DNA from: an uncultured Lachnospiraceae bacterium
Lineage (GTDB): Bacteria; Bacillota; Clostridia; Lachnospirales; Lachnospiraceae
Length of the DNA stretch: 64,000 nucleotides
Assembly: GCA_910584915.1 (NCBI GenBank)
Contig: CAJUDM010000027.1
Location: 1 to 64,000, forward strand
Direction: 5' to 3'
The notes under the pieces were generated by a model. It was given only the letters and a program-made list of their open reading frames with translations, made no database searches and was not told the DNA's origin. The position numbers and the translations under genes were made by a program. Shown piece after piece: positions 27,644 to 36,702 of this stretch. Numbering within the stretch: the stretch's first letter is position 1; each line of letters starts with the position of its first letter.

Positions 27644-28195
27644 TTAATTTTGAAGCTGTATTTTCAAAAGCTGCTGTTCCAACTGGTTCAGCTTTGTCCG
27701 AATACTGCTGTCTGCCACCCTGTCCCCGATCCTGATGACCACGCCGCCGATCAGTGTCTCATCAACCTGATAGTGCATCTCCATCTCCCGGAATGTGGTA
27801 GTCTCAAGCAGTTTTGCTTCAACCTGCTTTTTCTGCTCCTCCCGAAGAGGCAGGGCAGACGTCACATAAGCTACTCCGATCCCTTTCAGTTTCTTTCCCT
27901 CATCCAGAAAATACTGCATGATCTCCCGGATCTGGCCGTATCGGTCTTTTTCCACGATCAGCCGTATAAATCCTGTCAGTTCATCGGATACTCTTCCTTT
28001 AAAAACAGTTTCTATCACCTGAAGCTTTTCTTCCTTCATGATCTTCGGATGCTTCATGATCTCCGAAAATTCCGGATTTTCCTCCAGCACCTTCAGCACA
28101 GCCTGAACCTCCTCAGTCAGTGCCTCCATCCTGTTTTCAGAAACAGCCAGCTCGAAAATCGCTTCTCCATAGGTCTTTGAAATTAACTTAGCCAT
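27644..28195 (-). CDS. atpH: ATP synthase F1 delta subunit
   Basis: Stator subunit of 183 residues that ties F1 to the b subunits. The start MAKLISKTYGEAIFELA and the C-terminal VDETLIGGVVIRIGDRVAD are typical of the OSCP/delta family. It overlaps the end of atpF by 13 bases. Confidence 0.96.
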   Translation of the reverse strand: MAKLISKTYGEAIFELAVSENRMEALTEEVQAVLKVLEENPEFSEIMKHPKIMKEEKLQVIETVFKGRVSDELTGFIRLIVEKDRYGQIREIMQYFLDEGKKLKGIGVAYVTSALPLREEQKKQVEAKLLETTTFREMEMHYQVDETLIGGVVIRIGDRVADSSIRTKLNQLEQQLLKIQLQN

Positions 28196-28746
28196 GTATT
28201 TTCACCTATTTCCTTCAAAGTTTCTTCCACAAGACTGTCCTGAACGGAAACATCCACCGCGCTCTTTGTAACTTTTCCAGCCATCATCGCCGCAATGGAG
28301 ATCATTTCCTTCTTCACATCATCAGCCGCTTTCCGTTTTTCCAGTTCAGCTTCGTTTTTCGCCTGCCTGATAATGGACGCAGCTTCTTTCTTCGCTTCCG
28401 CAATAATCCTGCTTTCATTGTCCAGAGCTTTCTTTCTGGCCTGCGTCAGAATTTCTTCCGCTTCTTTATCAATGTTTTTCAGCTTATCTTCATACTCCGC
28501 TTTCAATGCATCTGCGGATTCCATGCTCTCTTTGGCATCCTCGAGTTCGCCTTTGATCTTTTCCTGTCTCTTTTTCAGCATATCCCTCGCCGGATTAAAC
28601 AGAAAATGGGATGCGATCAGAAACAGTGTGAACACCGCGATGATCATCAAAACCGCATCCTGCAAAAGCTGCCCTGTCAGATCGAAAAGATAGTCAAATC
28701 CTTCGCCGCTGAGCATCACAAGATTCGCATTCAGTAATGCGTTCAA
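28183..28746 (-). CDS. atpF: ATP synthase F0 b subunit
   Basis: Peripheral stalk of 187 residues, with one N-terminal helix (about 28-47) and a long charged coiled coil to residue 165. The start is TTG at 28746: AAAGGAGG lies 8 bases upstream and the first in-frame ATG is at residue 11. The C-terminus overlaps atpH. Confidence 0.94.
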   Translation of the reverse strand: MNALLNANLVMLSGEGFDYLFDLTGQLLQDAVLMIIAVFTLFLIASHFLFNPARDMLKKRQEKIKGELEDAKESMESADALKAEYEDKLKNIDKEAEEILTQARKKALDNESRIIAEAKKEAASIIRQAKNEAELEKRKAADDVKKEMISIAAMMAGKVTKSAVDVSVQDSLVEETLKEIGENTWLS

Positions 28747-28833
28747 CCTGTAAACCTCCTTTCTCCAAATTTAACCCTTTAAAATTTTAAAGGCTTGCTG
28801 ATGCCTTAAAATTTTATTCCCGGTTCTTGAGGC

Positions 28834-29091
28834 TTATTTTATGATAAGGGGCTTAACGAACATTAACAACATGGCAACAAGCAGGCCGTAAAGTCCTGTG
28901 GTCTCTGCCACGGCCTGGCCCAGAAGCATTGTGGAAGTAATATCGGATTTAGCGCCCGGATTTCTTCCCACTGCCGCTGCCGCATGTCCTGCTGCAATAC
29001 CCTGGCCGATACCAGGTCCGATACCTGCGATAACCGCAAGGCCTGCACCGATAGCTGAACAGCCTAAGATAAAATAATTGTTAAATTCCAT
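28834..29091 (-). CDS. atpE: ATP synthase F0 c subunit, probable sodium-binding type
   Basis: An 85-residue hairpin that forms the rotor ring. Q30 in GIGQG, V61, E63 and T64 in QAVAETTGLY sit at the positions of the Q32-V63-E65-S66 sodium site of Ilyobacter and Propionigenium c subunits. Proton-type rings normally lack that Gln and the hydroxyl residue after Glu. Sodium coupling is therefore inferred from established ligand patterns. Confidence 0.96.
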   Translation of the reverse strand: MEFNNYFILGCSAIGAGLAVIAGIGPGIGQGIAAGHAAAAVGRNPGAKSDITSTMLLGQAVAETTGLYGLLVAMLLMFVKPLIIK

Positions 29092-29139
29092 TTGTAGTTC
29101 CTCCTTTATATTTGGTAATAAATAAAAAATTAACGGTTT

Positions 29140-29862
29140 TTATGAATCTGTATTGCAGGCATCCGCAATGTATGTCATTGTCAGCATACAGAACACATAC
29201 GTCTGGATACAGCCCGAAAACAGGTCAAAATAGACATGCAGCGCCGCCGGCCAGATAAGTGCGATCTTTCCGAGCAGTCCGTAGATCAGAGCCATCATCA
29301 CCACGCCTGACAATACATTCGCAAAAAGACGCAGTGACAGAGAGATCGGAACCGCCACATCGCCGATGACATTGATCGGCGCCCAGATCGGCCATGGATC
29401 ACAGAGTCCCTTGATAACGCCTTTTACCTTCTGATGTTTAAACTTGTTAAACGTTATCAGCGTAAAGGTCATCAGCCCCAGCGCCAGCGTTGTCCCGTAA
29501 TCCGCCGTAGGCGGCCGCAGTCCAAACAGGCCGGAAATATTGCTGACAAGAATGAAAATGAAGATCGTGGCAATATAATTTCGGAATGCAGGTGCGCTTT
29601 TTCCCATCGTAGAGTCCACTATTCCATCCAGTTTTTCCACGATCAGTTCCACCACATTCTGAAAGCCCGTCGGTATCTCAGAGCCTTTTTTGATCGCCCG
29701 GTTTGCCGCAAAAATAAACAGCAGCAATACCAGAAAGACCACCACCGCGCACACATGGGACGTTGTGATCCATAAGGTCTGGCCAAACAACTCATAGGAA
29801 AAAACGCCATGTATCATAAAATCAATCTCATCCGCGCCGGATAATAAAATACCCTGTCCCAT
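29140..29862 (-). CDS. atpB: ATP synthase F0 a subunit
   Basis: Membrane subunit of 240 residues that forms the ion path beside the c ring. The essential arginine is in SLSLRLFANVLSG (about residue 178), and FDLFSGCIQTYVFCMLTMTY follows near the C-terminus. Its ribosome-binding site lies inside the last codons of the preceding atpI-like gene. Confidence 0.96.
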   Translation of the reverse strand: MGQGILLSGADEIDFMIHGVFSYELFGQTLWITTSHVCAVVVFLVLLLFIFAANRAIKKGSEIPTGFQNVVELIVEKLDGIVDSTMGKSAPAFRNYIATIFIFILVSNISGLFGLRPPTADYGTTLALGLMTFTLITFNKFKHQKVKGVIKGLCDPWPIWAPINVIGDVAVPISLSLRLFANVLSGVVMMALIYGLLGKIALIWPAALHVYFDLFSGCIQTYVFCMLTMTYIADACNTDS

Positions 29863-29866
29863 ACTT

Positions 29867-30259
29867 TCATCTCCTCCTTTCCAAAAGTTTATGCAAAAGC
29901 GGTTGCAGATAAGCCGCCGCTTTCAGTCCCATCACGCCGAGGAAACCTGTCAGCGGATTCCCCGCCTCCGTCACCATCAGCACCAGCAGAACGATGATGA
30001 TCAGCCCGTAACGCATCATACTGCGGCTCATCATATACTTCTGGGCATCCTTTTCGGATAAGTCCAGCGCCCGGTCGAGCGACCTGTACATATGCGCCGC
30101 ACAGATCTCCGCAGTCAATACACCAATCCAGAGCCCGATACTGCATGCCATTTTATCTGTATCCGGTACAAACCAGACGCCTGCTGCCTGCCAGATGGCT
30201 CCCCAGATAAAAATGCCGAGGAGCAGTTCAAAAAGCGTCTCATTTATCTTTTTCTTCAT
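29867..30259 (-). CDS. atpI: ATP synthase subunit I-like protein
   Basis: A 130-residue protein with about four hydrophobic helices, matching the loosely conserved AtpI family thought to help assemble the c ring or supply magnesium. The start at 30259 is chosen because the longer frame runs back into the atpZ gene; it overlaps atpZ by 20 bases and has no strong ribosome-binding site, so coupling is likely. Confidence 0.72.
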   Translation of the reverse strand: MKKKINETLFELLLGIFIWGAIWQAAGVWFVPDTDKMACSIGLWIGVLTAEICAAHMYRSLDRALDLSEKDAQKYMMSRSMMRYGLIIIVLLVLMVTEAGNPLTGFLGVMGLKAAAYLQPLLHKLLERRR

Positions 30260-30488
30260 ATTTATCTTTTTCACTCTTTTTTTCATAGATGGTTTTCGCC
30301 ATATGATAGATATTTCTGAACCCGGCGGCCGCCCCCACAAAAAACAGCAGTATCATCCAGAACTGTGTGCCCAGTTTCCGGTCTAAAAAAATACCTAAAA
30401 AAGAACAAAGGAAAATCGGAACCAGCATAGAAATGCCGAACTGTGTGATCATGACCAGACAGCGGTATACATTCCTGTGATATTTCAC
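30240..30488 (-). CDS. atpZ: AtpZ/AtpQ-family protein
   Basis: First gene of the atp operon. About 82 residues with two helices (FGISMLVPIFLCSFLGIFLD and FWMILLFFVGAAAGFRNIY), as in the AtpZ family. AAGGAGG lies 7 bases before a GTG at 30488, whereas the ATG at 30518 is almost on the predicted transcription start. I therefore favour GTG. Confidence 0.75.
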   Translation of the reverse strand: MKYHRNVYRCLVMITQFGISMLVPIFLCSFLGIFLDRKLGTQFWMILLFFVGAAAGFRNIYHMAKTIYEKKSEKDKYEEKDK

Positions 30489-30526
30489 TCTCTTTCCTCC
30501 TTCATCATCTCCGGGCATATAATAGG

Positions 30527-30555
30527 ATTATACTCCTTTTGGGAGAATATGTCTA
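30527..30555 (-). promoter_or_regulatory. Promoter of the atp operon
   Basis: On the minus strand TAGACA, 17 bases, TATAAT. Transcription would begin near 30520, giving a short leader with the AAGGAGG used by the GTG start of atpZ. It overlaps the end of the Rpn remnant. Confidence 0.65.
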
Positions 30556-30756
30556 TTCTTCTTCAAAGACTTTTTTTTGCATTTTTATCATATTTGTCAT
30601 TTCCCTATCATAATCTTCCCGGATATAAACCATATAGCGCAGGGTCTGCATGGCTACATTGTACTCTACTTTCGTCTTGTGTTCAACAAGTGAAATAATA
30701 TAAAGTGGTAAGTTAAACTGTCCTTCCCTGTCCTTCTGCCAATGCCGCAAGACCAC
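30553..30756 (-). pseudogene. Fragment of an Rpn-family PD-(D/E)XK nuclease/transposase
   Basis: Sixty-seven codons read LPLYIISLVEHKTKVEYNVA and TLRYMVYIREDYDREM. This is the E-x-K catalytic strand and following helix of Rpn/transposase-31-like proteins, which are common in Lachnospiraceae. The N-terminal region and everything after the helix are missing. It ends on the atp promoter. Confidence 0.65.
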
Positions 30757-30865
30757 TGGAGCAGGCGGATTAGTCGGAGTTGTACCACCGCACTTAATTT
30801 TGTCAATCTGTCTATTTAAATCGGAAGAATGGCAGAAAATTTGTAGAAAACAGTCAAAAATTCCG

Positions 30866-30894
30866 TTGACTTTCCCCTGTCTACGGCGTAGTAT
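30866..30894 (+). promoter_or_regulatory. Promoter of the DUF402 gene
   Basis: TTGACT, 17 bases, TAGTAT, about 67 bases before the start codon. The rest of 30757-30961 shows no gene. Confidence 0.5.
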
Positions 30895-30961
30895 CTATTT
30901 AAGACATTGTTTCGGCACCGTACATAATTCATAGCCCTTCATATTTTAACAGGAGATTCCC

Positions 30962-31450
30962 ATGAACACACTCTCTTTATACCGCAGACGCCTGATCCCT
31001 GATGAATGTATTTTATTGAAAGACGACATCATTCTGGACGCCGATGACCAGCACATCGTGACAAAATGGAACACCCTGAGGCCCAAAAAACTCCTGCACC
31101 ACGGCGACTCCTGTTATTATCTGGACAAAGGCGTCAAAGTCAGCAGGTTCTACACGGAAGATAACTATCTGATCTGCTGGTACTGTGATATCGTGTCCTA
31201 TGAGTGGAAAGAGGAAAAAACGGCTCTTTGGTCCACCGATCTGCTCCTCGATGTTCTTGTCTATCCGGATGGTTCCTATAAACTCCTCGATATGGATGAA
31301 CTGGCGGAAGCGCATGCCGGAAAACTGATTTCCGACGGGCTCCTGCAAACTTCTCTCCTGACTGCCAACCGGCTGTTAAATGAGATCTATGACAACAAAT
31401 TCCACGAAATTTATACCGCTGTATTTGATAATTATACAACATATTTTTAG
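30962..31450 (+). CDS. DUF402-family protein (probable nucleoside phosphate phosphatase)
   Basis: A 162-residue protein of the DUF402/Ntdp fold, whose members hydrolyse nucleoside di- and triphosphates or act in FomD-like reactions. The family core is visible as CWYCDIVSYEW, LLLDVLVYPDGSYKLLDMDE and the AHAGKLISDGLLQ helix, preserving the Asp/Glu cluster that binds metal. CAGGAG lies 6 bases before the ATG. Cytoplasmic. Confidence 0.82.
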   Translation: MNTLSLYRRRLIPDECILLKDDIILDADDQHIVTKWNTLRPKKLLHHGDSCYYLDKGVKVSRFYTEDNYLICWYCDIVSYEWKEEKTALWSTDLLLDVLVYPDGSYKLLDMDELAEAHAGKLISDGLLQTSLLTANRLLNEIYDNKFHEIYTAVFDNYTTYF

Positions 31451-31516
31451 CCCGGCGGACTACAGCGCAGCCGCCATATCACCGTATGTCCATATGTGTG
31501 CGGCGGTTCATCCAAA

Positions 31517-32095
31517 ATGAAAGGACTTTTCAGACAAAAATCCATGGAAGCAGCATCCGAAGAAAAAATCCGGAAAAAATATATGCGTGCCGCCCTGGGA
31601 CAGGCAAAAAAAGCACTTCTTCTCGGAGAAGTGCCGATAGGCTGTGTCATTGTCTATGAGGGAAAGATCATTGCCCGGGGATACAACCGCAGAAACACTG
31701 ATAAAAATACTCTCGCCCACGCCGAGATCACAGCGATCCGCCGTGCCAGCAAAAAGATAGGCGACTGGCGCCTGGAGGGATGCACGCTCTATGTAACGTT
31801 GGAACCCTGCCAGATGTGTTCCGGAGCCATCGTGCAGGCGAGGATCCCGCAGGTGGTGATCGGCTGCATGAACCCGAAGGCAGGCTGTGCCGGCTCCATC
31901 TTAAACCTTCTGGAAATGCCTGAATTTAACCATCAGGTCCAGGTGACCAGAGGTATCCTGGAGGAAGAGTGCAGCGCTATCTTAAAGCAGTTTTTCAGGG
32001 ACTTAAGAATCCGCAACAGGCTGGAAAAGCCAAAGAAGGAACCGATTAATCTCTCTCCCTCCGAAACACCCACTCCCTCTGGATCTGATAGCTGA
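31517..32095 (+). CDS. tadA: tRNA-specific adenosine deaminase
   Basis: Deaminates A34 to inosine in tRNA-Arg(ACG). The zinc motifs are HAEITAI (about residue 66) and EPCQMCSGAI (about 95), with GEVPIGCVIV near the N-terminus. The start is uncertain: ATG 31517 has a weak GGCGG upstream, ATG 31544 gives the more usual length. The last 50 bases overlap the convergent glycosyltransferase gene, and the C-terminal tail is low-complexity Pro/Ser. In relatives the SRP RNA and dnaX follow; here they do not. Confidence 0.92.
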   Translation: MKGLFRQKSMEAASEEKIRKKYMRAALGQAKKALLLGEVPIGCVIVYEGKIIARGYNRRNTDKNTLAHAEITAIRRASKKIGDWRLEGCTLYVTLEPCQMCSGAIVQARIPQVVIGCMNPKAGCAGSILNLLEMPEFNHQVQVTRGILEEECSAILKQFFRDLRIRNRLEKPKKEPINLSPSETPTPSGSDS

Positions 32096-33122
32096 GCAAA
32101 AACAGCAGGATATCGATCACCGCCTTGATAAACGTCTTTCCCAGGCTTCCCGCCGGAAAGAGATACGACATCAGGGAGACAAGTGCCGCGGAAGCCGCGA
32201 ACTGCAGCGCGCAGAGGATATAATATTTTACGATTGAACTTCTTCCGCCGGAGCGAAACACCTTCCGGCGGTTCATATTGTAATTGAACAGGGATGAACA
32301 GACCCTTGCCGCCGCCGTCGCTATGGCGATATTCCATATCCCCTCCGGCGCCGTATACGTCAGCAGACTGATGCACAGATAGAACAGTACAAGGTCGATC
32401 AGAGAGGACGCGAAGGAGCTGGCGGCAAAGGCGAATATTGTCCGGTAAATGCGGATAGAATCCTTAAGCGGATTAAAATGGGAAGAATCATTCTCATCCA
32501 GATAGATCGTGCGGATCGGCACCTCCTCATAGGGGATGCTCCGCGCCTTCAGTTCCAACAGCATATTTGTCTCATATTCATATCTGCTGCCCTCTATCTC
32601 CAGCATGTCTTTCAAAAGATGCGCCGGGATCGCCCGCAGCCCGGTCTGGGTGTCCGTGATCCTGATGCCGCACACAAAGCGGAAGACTCCCTTTGTCAGG
32701 ACATTGCCGAACCGGCTCCGCAGAGGGACATCCTCGTTCGAAAAGCTTCTCGCTCCCAATATCACATGATCCGGTTTTTCTTCAAGCTTCCCGCAGCAGG
32801 CGAGAATATCGTCCGCATGGTGCTGATTATCCCCGTCCACCGTGACGACGCCGCTGCAGGCAGGGCGCTCCTTCAGGCAGAAGGCAAACGCCGTCTTCAG
32901 GGCGCAGCCCTTGCCCTTATTTTCCGGGTGCGCCAGGACAGTCACGCCGGGAAACTGACGCGCCTTCTCAAAATATGCCGCGTAGTCCGCCCCGCCGCCG
33001 TCATCCACGAGAATGATATCCCGAAATCCCTTTTCCGATAATCCTTTCACCACCTCCGCCAGTTTCTCATCCGGCTGATAGGATGGGATGATCACCGACA
33101 TATGTTTCATAAATTCTGTCAT
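32046..33122 (-). CDS. GT2 glycosyltransferase fused to a GtrA-like membrane domain
   Basis: A 358-residue protein. The N-terminal 220 residues are a GT-A glycosyltransferase (VIIPSYQPDEKL, DIILVDDGGG, TVDGDNQHH, TDTQTGLRAIP) of the dolichyl-phosphate-mannose-synthase type. The C-terminal 125 residues have four helices and match GtrA (SSLFNYNMNRRKVFRS). Together they suggest transfer of a sugar to polyprenyl phosphate and its flipping for wall or surface glycan decoration. GGAG precedes the ATG at 33122. Confidence 0.9.
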   Translation of the reverse strand: MTEFMKHMSVIIPSYQPDEKLAEVVKGLSEKGFRDIILVDDGGGADYAAYFEKARQFPGVTVLAHPENKGKGCALKTAFAFCLKERPACSGVVTVDGDNQHHADDILACCGKLEEKPDHVILGARSFSNEDVPLRSRFGNVLTKGVFRFVCGIRITDTQTGLRAIPAHLLKDMLEIEGSRYEYETNMLLELKARSIPYEEVPIRTIYLDENDSSHFNPLKDSIRIYRTIFAFAASSFASSLIDLVLFYLCISLLTYTAPEGIWNIAIATAAARVCSSLFNYNMNRRKVFRSGGRSSIVKYYILCALQFAASAALVSLMSYLFPAGSLGKTFIKAVIDILLFLLSYQIQREWVFRRERD

Positions 33123-33248
33123 TCTGACTCCATTCTTCTATTCTGCAGGTATCTCTGCAGATATTTATAGCGGCACAAAAATCCTGACTCTATCCCTGAT
33201 GCAGCCAGACAGCCAGCTTTCCGTTTCGCTTTGGCTCTGTCAAAAAAA

Positions 33249-33277
33249 TTGAAATAATGACAGCATTATTCTATAAT
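33249..33277 (+). promoter_or_regulatory. Promoter with an operator-like palindrome in the spacer
   Basis: TTGAAA, 17 bases, TATAAT, 46 bases before the membrane protein gene. A perfect inverted repeat AATAATG-ACAG-CATTATT (33253-33270) fills the space between the two boxes, where a bound repressor would block polymerase. Confidence 0.7.
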
Positions 33278-33322
33278 AAAATGGAAATAACTACAACTAT
33301 AACATTTTGAAAGGCTTTGTCT

Positions 33323-35023
33323 ATGGCGAAAAAAACTGCTGTCCGTTTAAATATTGCCCATTTGAAGGGAATCGTTTTCACGGCTTTCTTCTTCTCCCTG
33401 TTTATTATTGTGCTCGGCATGGGACAATATACCGCAAAGAGGCTTTTTGTTCTCTCCTTCGCGGGCTTTTTTGCCGCCGGCGTCATCCTGGATATCGCCG
33501 TAAGCTGTATGCCCGCCCAGGCGGCTCGCTTTCTCGCCGGCGAAAAGCTCTCGGAGAAATTGTACGCCCGGTTTACCGACAGGCAGTTACAGCTCATCTT
33601 GTGGCTTGTGATCTCCCTGTCTTTTGCGCCCGCTTATCTGGCGCTGTTTCCCGGCACCTTCGGCTATGACGCGCCGATACAGGCGGCGCAGTATTTCGAG
33701 GAGCTCAAGCTCACCGCCGCCAATCCTCTGCTGCACACTTATCTGCTCGGCATCTTTATCTCCTTCGGTGAAAAGGTGTTAAAAAACGCCTCTCTGGGAT
33801 TTGCCCTGTTCATTCTGATACAGGGGCTTCTCGCCGCCCATGTGCTTTCGAGATCCTTTCTGTTTTTAAAAAGGATCCATACGCCCCTCACCGCTATGGC
33901 TGCCGGGCTTTTATGGATCCTTTTTAACCCCACACTCCATGTTTTGACTTTCAACGCGACAAAGGATATTCTGCTCGGGGTGTGCTTCCTGCATTTTTTG
34001 CTGAATCTGCTGGACGCCGCTCTGTACAGCGCCGATGGCATATCACAGAATGCACGCTCCCGCGCCGGTCGAGCAGAGAATGCTTCTCTTCCCCCACCTG
34101 TCACGCGGTCCGCCTGCCTCCCTGACGGCAAACTTCCCTGCGCAAACCCGCACATAAAAGAAACAGGCTGTATCCGCCTGCTTATCTCCGCCATCCTCAT
34201 GTGCCTGATGAGAAATGCTGCCATCTATCTGGTCGCCGCTCTCATCCTGTTTTTACTGCCCTCGTTCCGAAAATACAAGGGGATCCTTCTCTCCCTGTGC
34301 CTCGCCTTTCTGATCTCCTGGCTGTCCGCGCTGTTTTTTACGAAGGCATTGGATATCCCTGCCGGAAACGCCAGGGAAAACCTGTGTATCCCGATCCAGC
34401 AGCTCGCGGCTGTCAGCCACTCCGCCCATTACGGCACAGAGCCTGTAAAAATTACGCCGCAACAGCTTGACGCCATCCATGAACTGATCCCGGAGGAAAC
34501 CCTGACGGTCTTTCTGCGCGACACGGTGGATCTGGTGAAGGCGGATTTTCGCACAGAAGTCTATCTGGAAGACACCTCCAGGTATCTTTCCCTGTATCTC
34601 GCCGTCGGCAGGCAGAATCCCGGCATCTATATCCGCGCCTTCCGGGACCTGGTCCTGCCCTACTTTGATATGTCCAGAAGTACGCGCAGGCTTCTGTCGC
34701 TTGAGGAAACCTTTCCTGGGCTCTCCCATCTGCGCATCAGCAGATCCAACCTCTTTCCGGCTTACTTTGCTTATCTGGAGGATCGGATCGGGACAGAGCA
34801 CTACGGCTTTATCCTGCAGCCCGGACTCTCCGTCTGGCTTGCGTTTCTCGGCATCGGCGTTGCCATAAACCGCAAAAACAATAAGATCCTGTTATGCATC
34901 CTTCCGCTCATGCTCTACTTCATCGGCATCCTGCTCGGCCCGATGGCGCTCCTTCGCTACCTCTATCCGATGATGACGGCAACGCCGCTGCTTTTCGGGA
35001 TCTGCTTCTGGAAAAAAGAGTGA
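33323..35023 (+). CDS. Polytopic membrane protein (DUF6020-like)
   Basis: A 566-residue protein with roughly a dozen hydrophobic helices and outside loops, resembling DUF6020 and other glycosyltransferase-like membrane proteins. FPGTFGYDAPIQAAQYF (about residues 114-130) and FNATKDILLG (about 211-220) look like conserved loop motifs of GT-C folds. A Pro/Ser-rich insert lies near residues 240-280. AAAGG precedes the ATG. Divergent from the GT2-GtrA gene, it may work with it in surface polysaccharide assembly. Confidence 0.7.
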   Translation: MAKKTAVRLNIAHLKGIVFTAFFFSLFIIVLGMGQYTAKRLFVLSFAGFFAAGVILDIAVSCMPAQAARFLAGEKLSEKLYARFTDRQLQLILWLVISLSFAPAYLALFPGTFGYDAPIQAAQYFEELKLTAANPLLHTYLLGIFISFGEKVLKNASLGFALFILIQGLLAAHVLSRSFLFLKRIHTPLTAMAAGLLWILFNPTLHVLTFNATKDILLGVCFLHFLLNLLDAALYSADGISQNARSRAGRAENASLPPPVTRSACLPDGKLPCANPHIKETGCIRLLISAILMCLMRNAAIYLVAALILFLLPSFRKYKGILLSLCLAFLISWLSALFFTKALDIPAGNARENLCIPIQQLAAVSHSAHYGTEPVKITPQQLDAIHELIPEETLTVFLRDTVDLVKADFRTEVYLEDTSRYLSLYLAVGRQNPGIYIRAFRDLVLPYFDMSRSTRRLLSLEETFPGLSHLRISRSNLFPAYFAYLEDRIGTEHYGFILQPGLSVWLAFLGIGVAINRKNNKILLCILPLMLYFIGILLGPMALLRYLYPMMTATPLLFGICFWKKE

Positions 35024-35050
35024 TCCACCTTCCCAGAATCACTTCAACCT

Positions 35051-35811
35051 CTATTCTTTCTTTCCTTCAGAAAAGTTTGAGGAACGACAATGCTGCCGAT
35101 ATTCTGAAGCCGTCATACCTGCATGCTTTTAAAAACTCTTGAAAAATATTTTTCACTGGTAAATCCTACTGTAAAGGCTATTTCCATATTCCGGAGCATC
35201 CCCGATTCCAATAAGCGTTTTGCCTCCTGTACTCTTACCTTGTTTACAAAATCGACAAAATTACTGTTCAGTTCCCGACGGAACAAACTGCTGAGATACG
35301 CCGAGGAAACTCCTGCCTGCTCTGAAACTATGTCCAAACCTAAAGCCTGGGCATAATTATTGCGTATGTATTCCACCGCCCGGGACATAGCGCTGCTTAA
35401 CCCCTCCAGCCGGCGATCCATACTGCTTTTTCTTTGTAAAGCTTTCAATACCGCTTCCTGTAACTCTTTCGTAGTACAAGGCTTAAGTAAATAGTCTTCC
35501 ACTTTCATCCTCAAAGCCTGCTGAACATAGGAAAACTGGTCATACCCGCTTAATATCAAAAATGTAGTATTGATAATATTCTCCTCACGTACCGCACATA
35601 TCAACTCCAGTCCTGACATATCCGGCATATTTACATCCACAATTGCAATATCCGGCGCTGTAAGGCGGATCATCTCTAACGCTTCCCGTCCGCTCGAAGC
35701 AACCGCCACCACACGGATGCCAATCTGCTCCCAACATATGCAGTCCCGAATTCCCAATCGTATATTTTCTTCATCATCCGCAATCAGCAAACGATACATT
35801 TTTTCCCCCAT
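35051..35811 (-). pseudogene. AraC-type response regulator with a late frameshift
   Basis: Receiver (D54 region DIAIVDVNMPDMSG, K106 region YLLKPCTTKE) plus AraC-type helices, 232 residues in frame ending YFSRVFKSMQV at 35113. In the next frame the expected family ending KHAGMTASEYRQHC follows immediately and runs to a stop at 35051. One base is missing within the T5-A4 stretch at about 35128-35136. The second DNA-recognition helix is nearly complete, but the normal C-terminus is lost. Partner kinase is also broken. Confidence 0.75.
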
Positions 35812-35832
35812 TCAACTTTCTCCCGTCAAATA

Positions 35833-36702
35833 TCAGCAGGGGAAGATAAGCGTTACTCTAGTCCCCTGCCCCCATTCGCTCTCTATCGAAAATTTATAAT
35901 CCTCTCCGTATTCCAGCTTCAACCTTTGCTGAATATTCCGTAAGGCGTATCTGCTTCCCTTTCTGTCTCTCTCTGTATCTGTAATAGTGTCATCCAGCAG
36001 ACATCTCAATTTTTCCGGTTTTATTCCGCATCCATCATCTTTCACACGTAAAAATAAATATCCCTCTTTCCACCACACAGCCACATGAATATGTACTGTG
36101 TGACTGCGGTTTCCAATTCCATGAATGACTGCATTCTCTACCAACGGCTGTAAGAGCAGTTTGGGAACTTTCAGTTCCAGGGTGTCCTGCGAAAATTCCA
36201 GTTTAAATTCCAGTCTATCTTTATATCTCATTTTCTGGAGTTGTAAATAATATTCCACCAGCTTTTTTTCATCTTCCAAAGGAATTTTTCGTTCTCCTCT
36301 ATGCAAAGAAAGGCGGAACACCTGTGCGAGAGAATATGCCATATCTGCAATTTCCCTGTTATTATTTCTCAATGCGCTCCAGTGAATAGTATCTAATATA
36401 TTATATAAAAAATGCGGATTGATCTGCGACTGCAGATTATCCAGTTCTGCCTGCCTCTCCTGCAGTTCCAGTAAATAGATAGTCTCGATCTGGCGGTTAT
36501 TTTCCTCCACCATATGATTAAACATTCTGTTCATCATACCTATCTCATCCTGACTCTCCAACGGTTCTTTCGTGTTGAAACTTTCCTGTGTGGACTGCAG
36601 CATAAACTGCGTCAATCTTCGAATCGGTCTGATCAAAACCGTAATGCCAAAAAACAGGATCGGCACCAACAACATTAAAAACACTATCAGTGCAAAAAGC
36701 AA
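35833..36702 (-). pseudogene. 5'-truncated YesM-type histidine kinase
   Basis: From about 36702 the frame reads LFALIVFLMLLVPILFFGIT (a second membrane helix), a HAMP linker, SQINPHFLYNILDTIHWS (His-kinase core) and the ATPase domain ending GQGTRVTLIFPC. The first helix and the outside sensor domain are absent; upstream sequence belongs to another gene in a different frame. The reading frame has no plausible start at the junction. Confidence 0.82.

Noticed and set aside
35125..35140. Programmed frameshift in the AraC-type regulator
   Set aside because: The T5-A4 stretch does not permit re-pairing of both tRNAs in the -1 frame (the shifted codon would be TAA).
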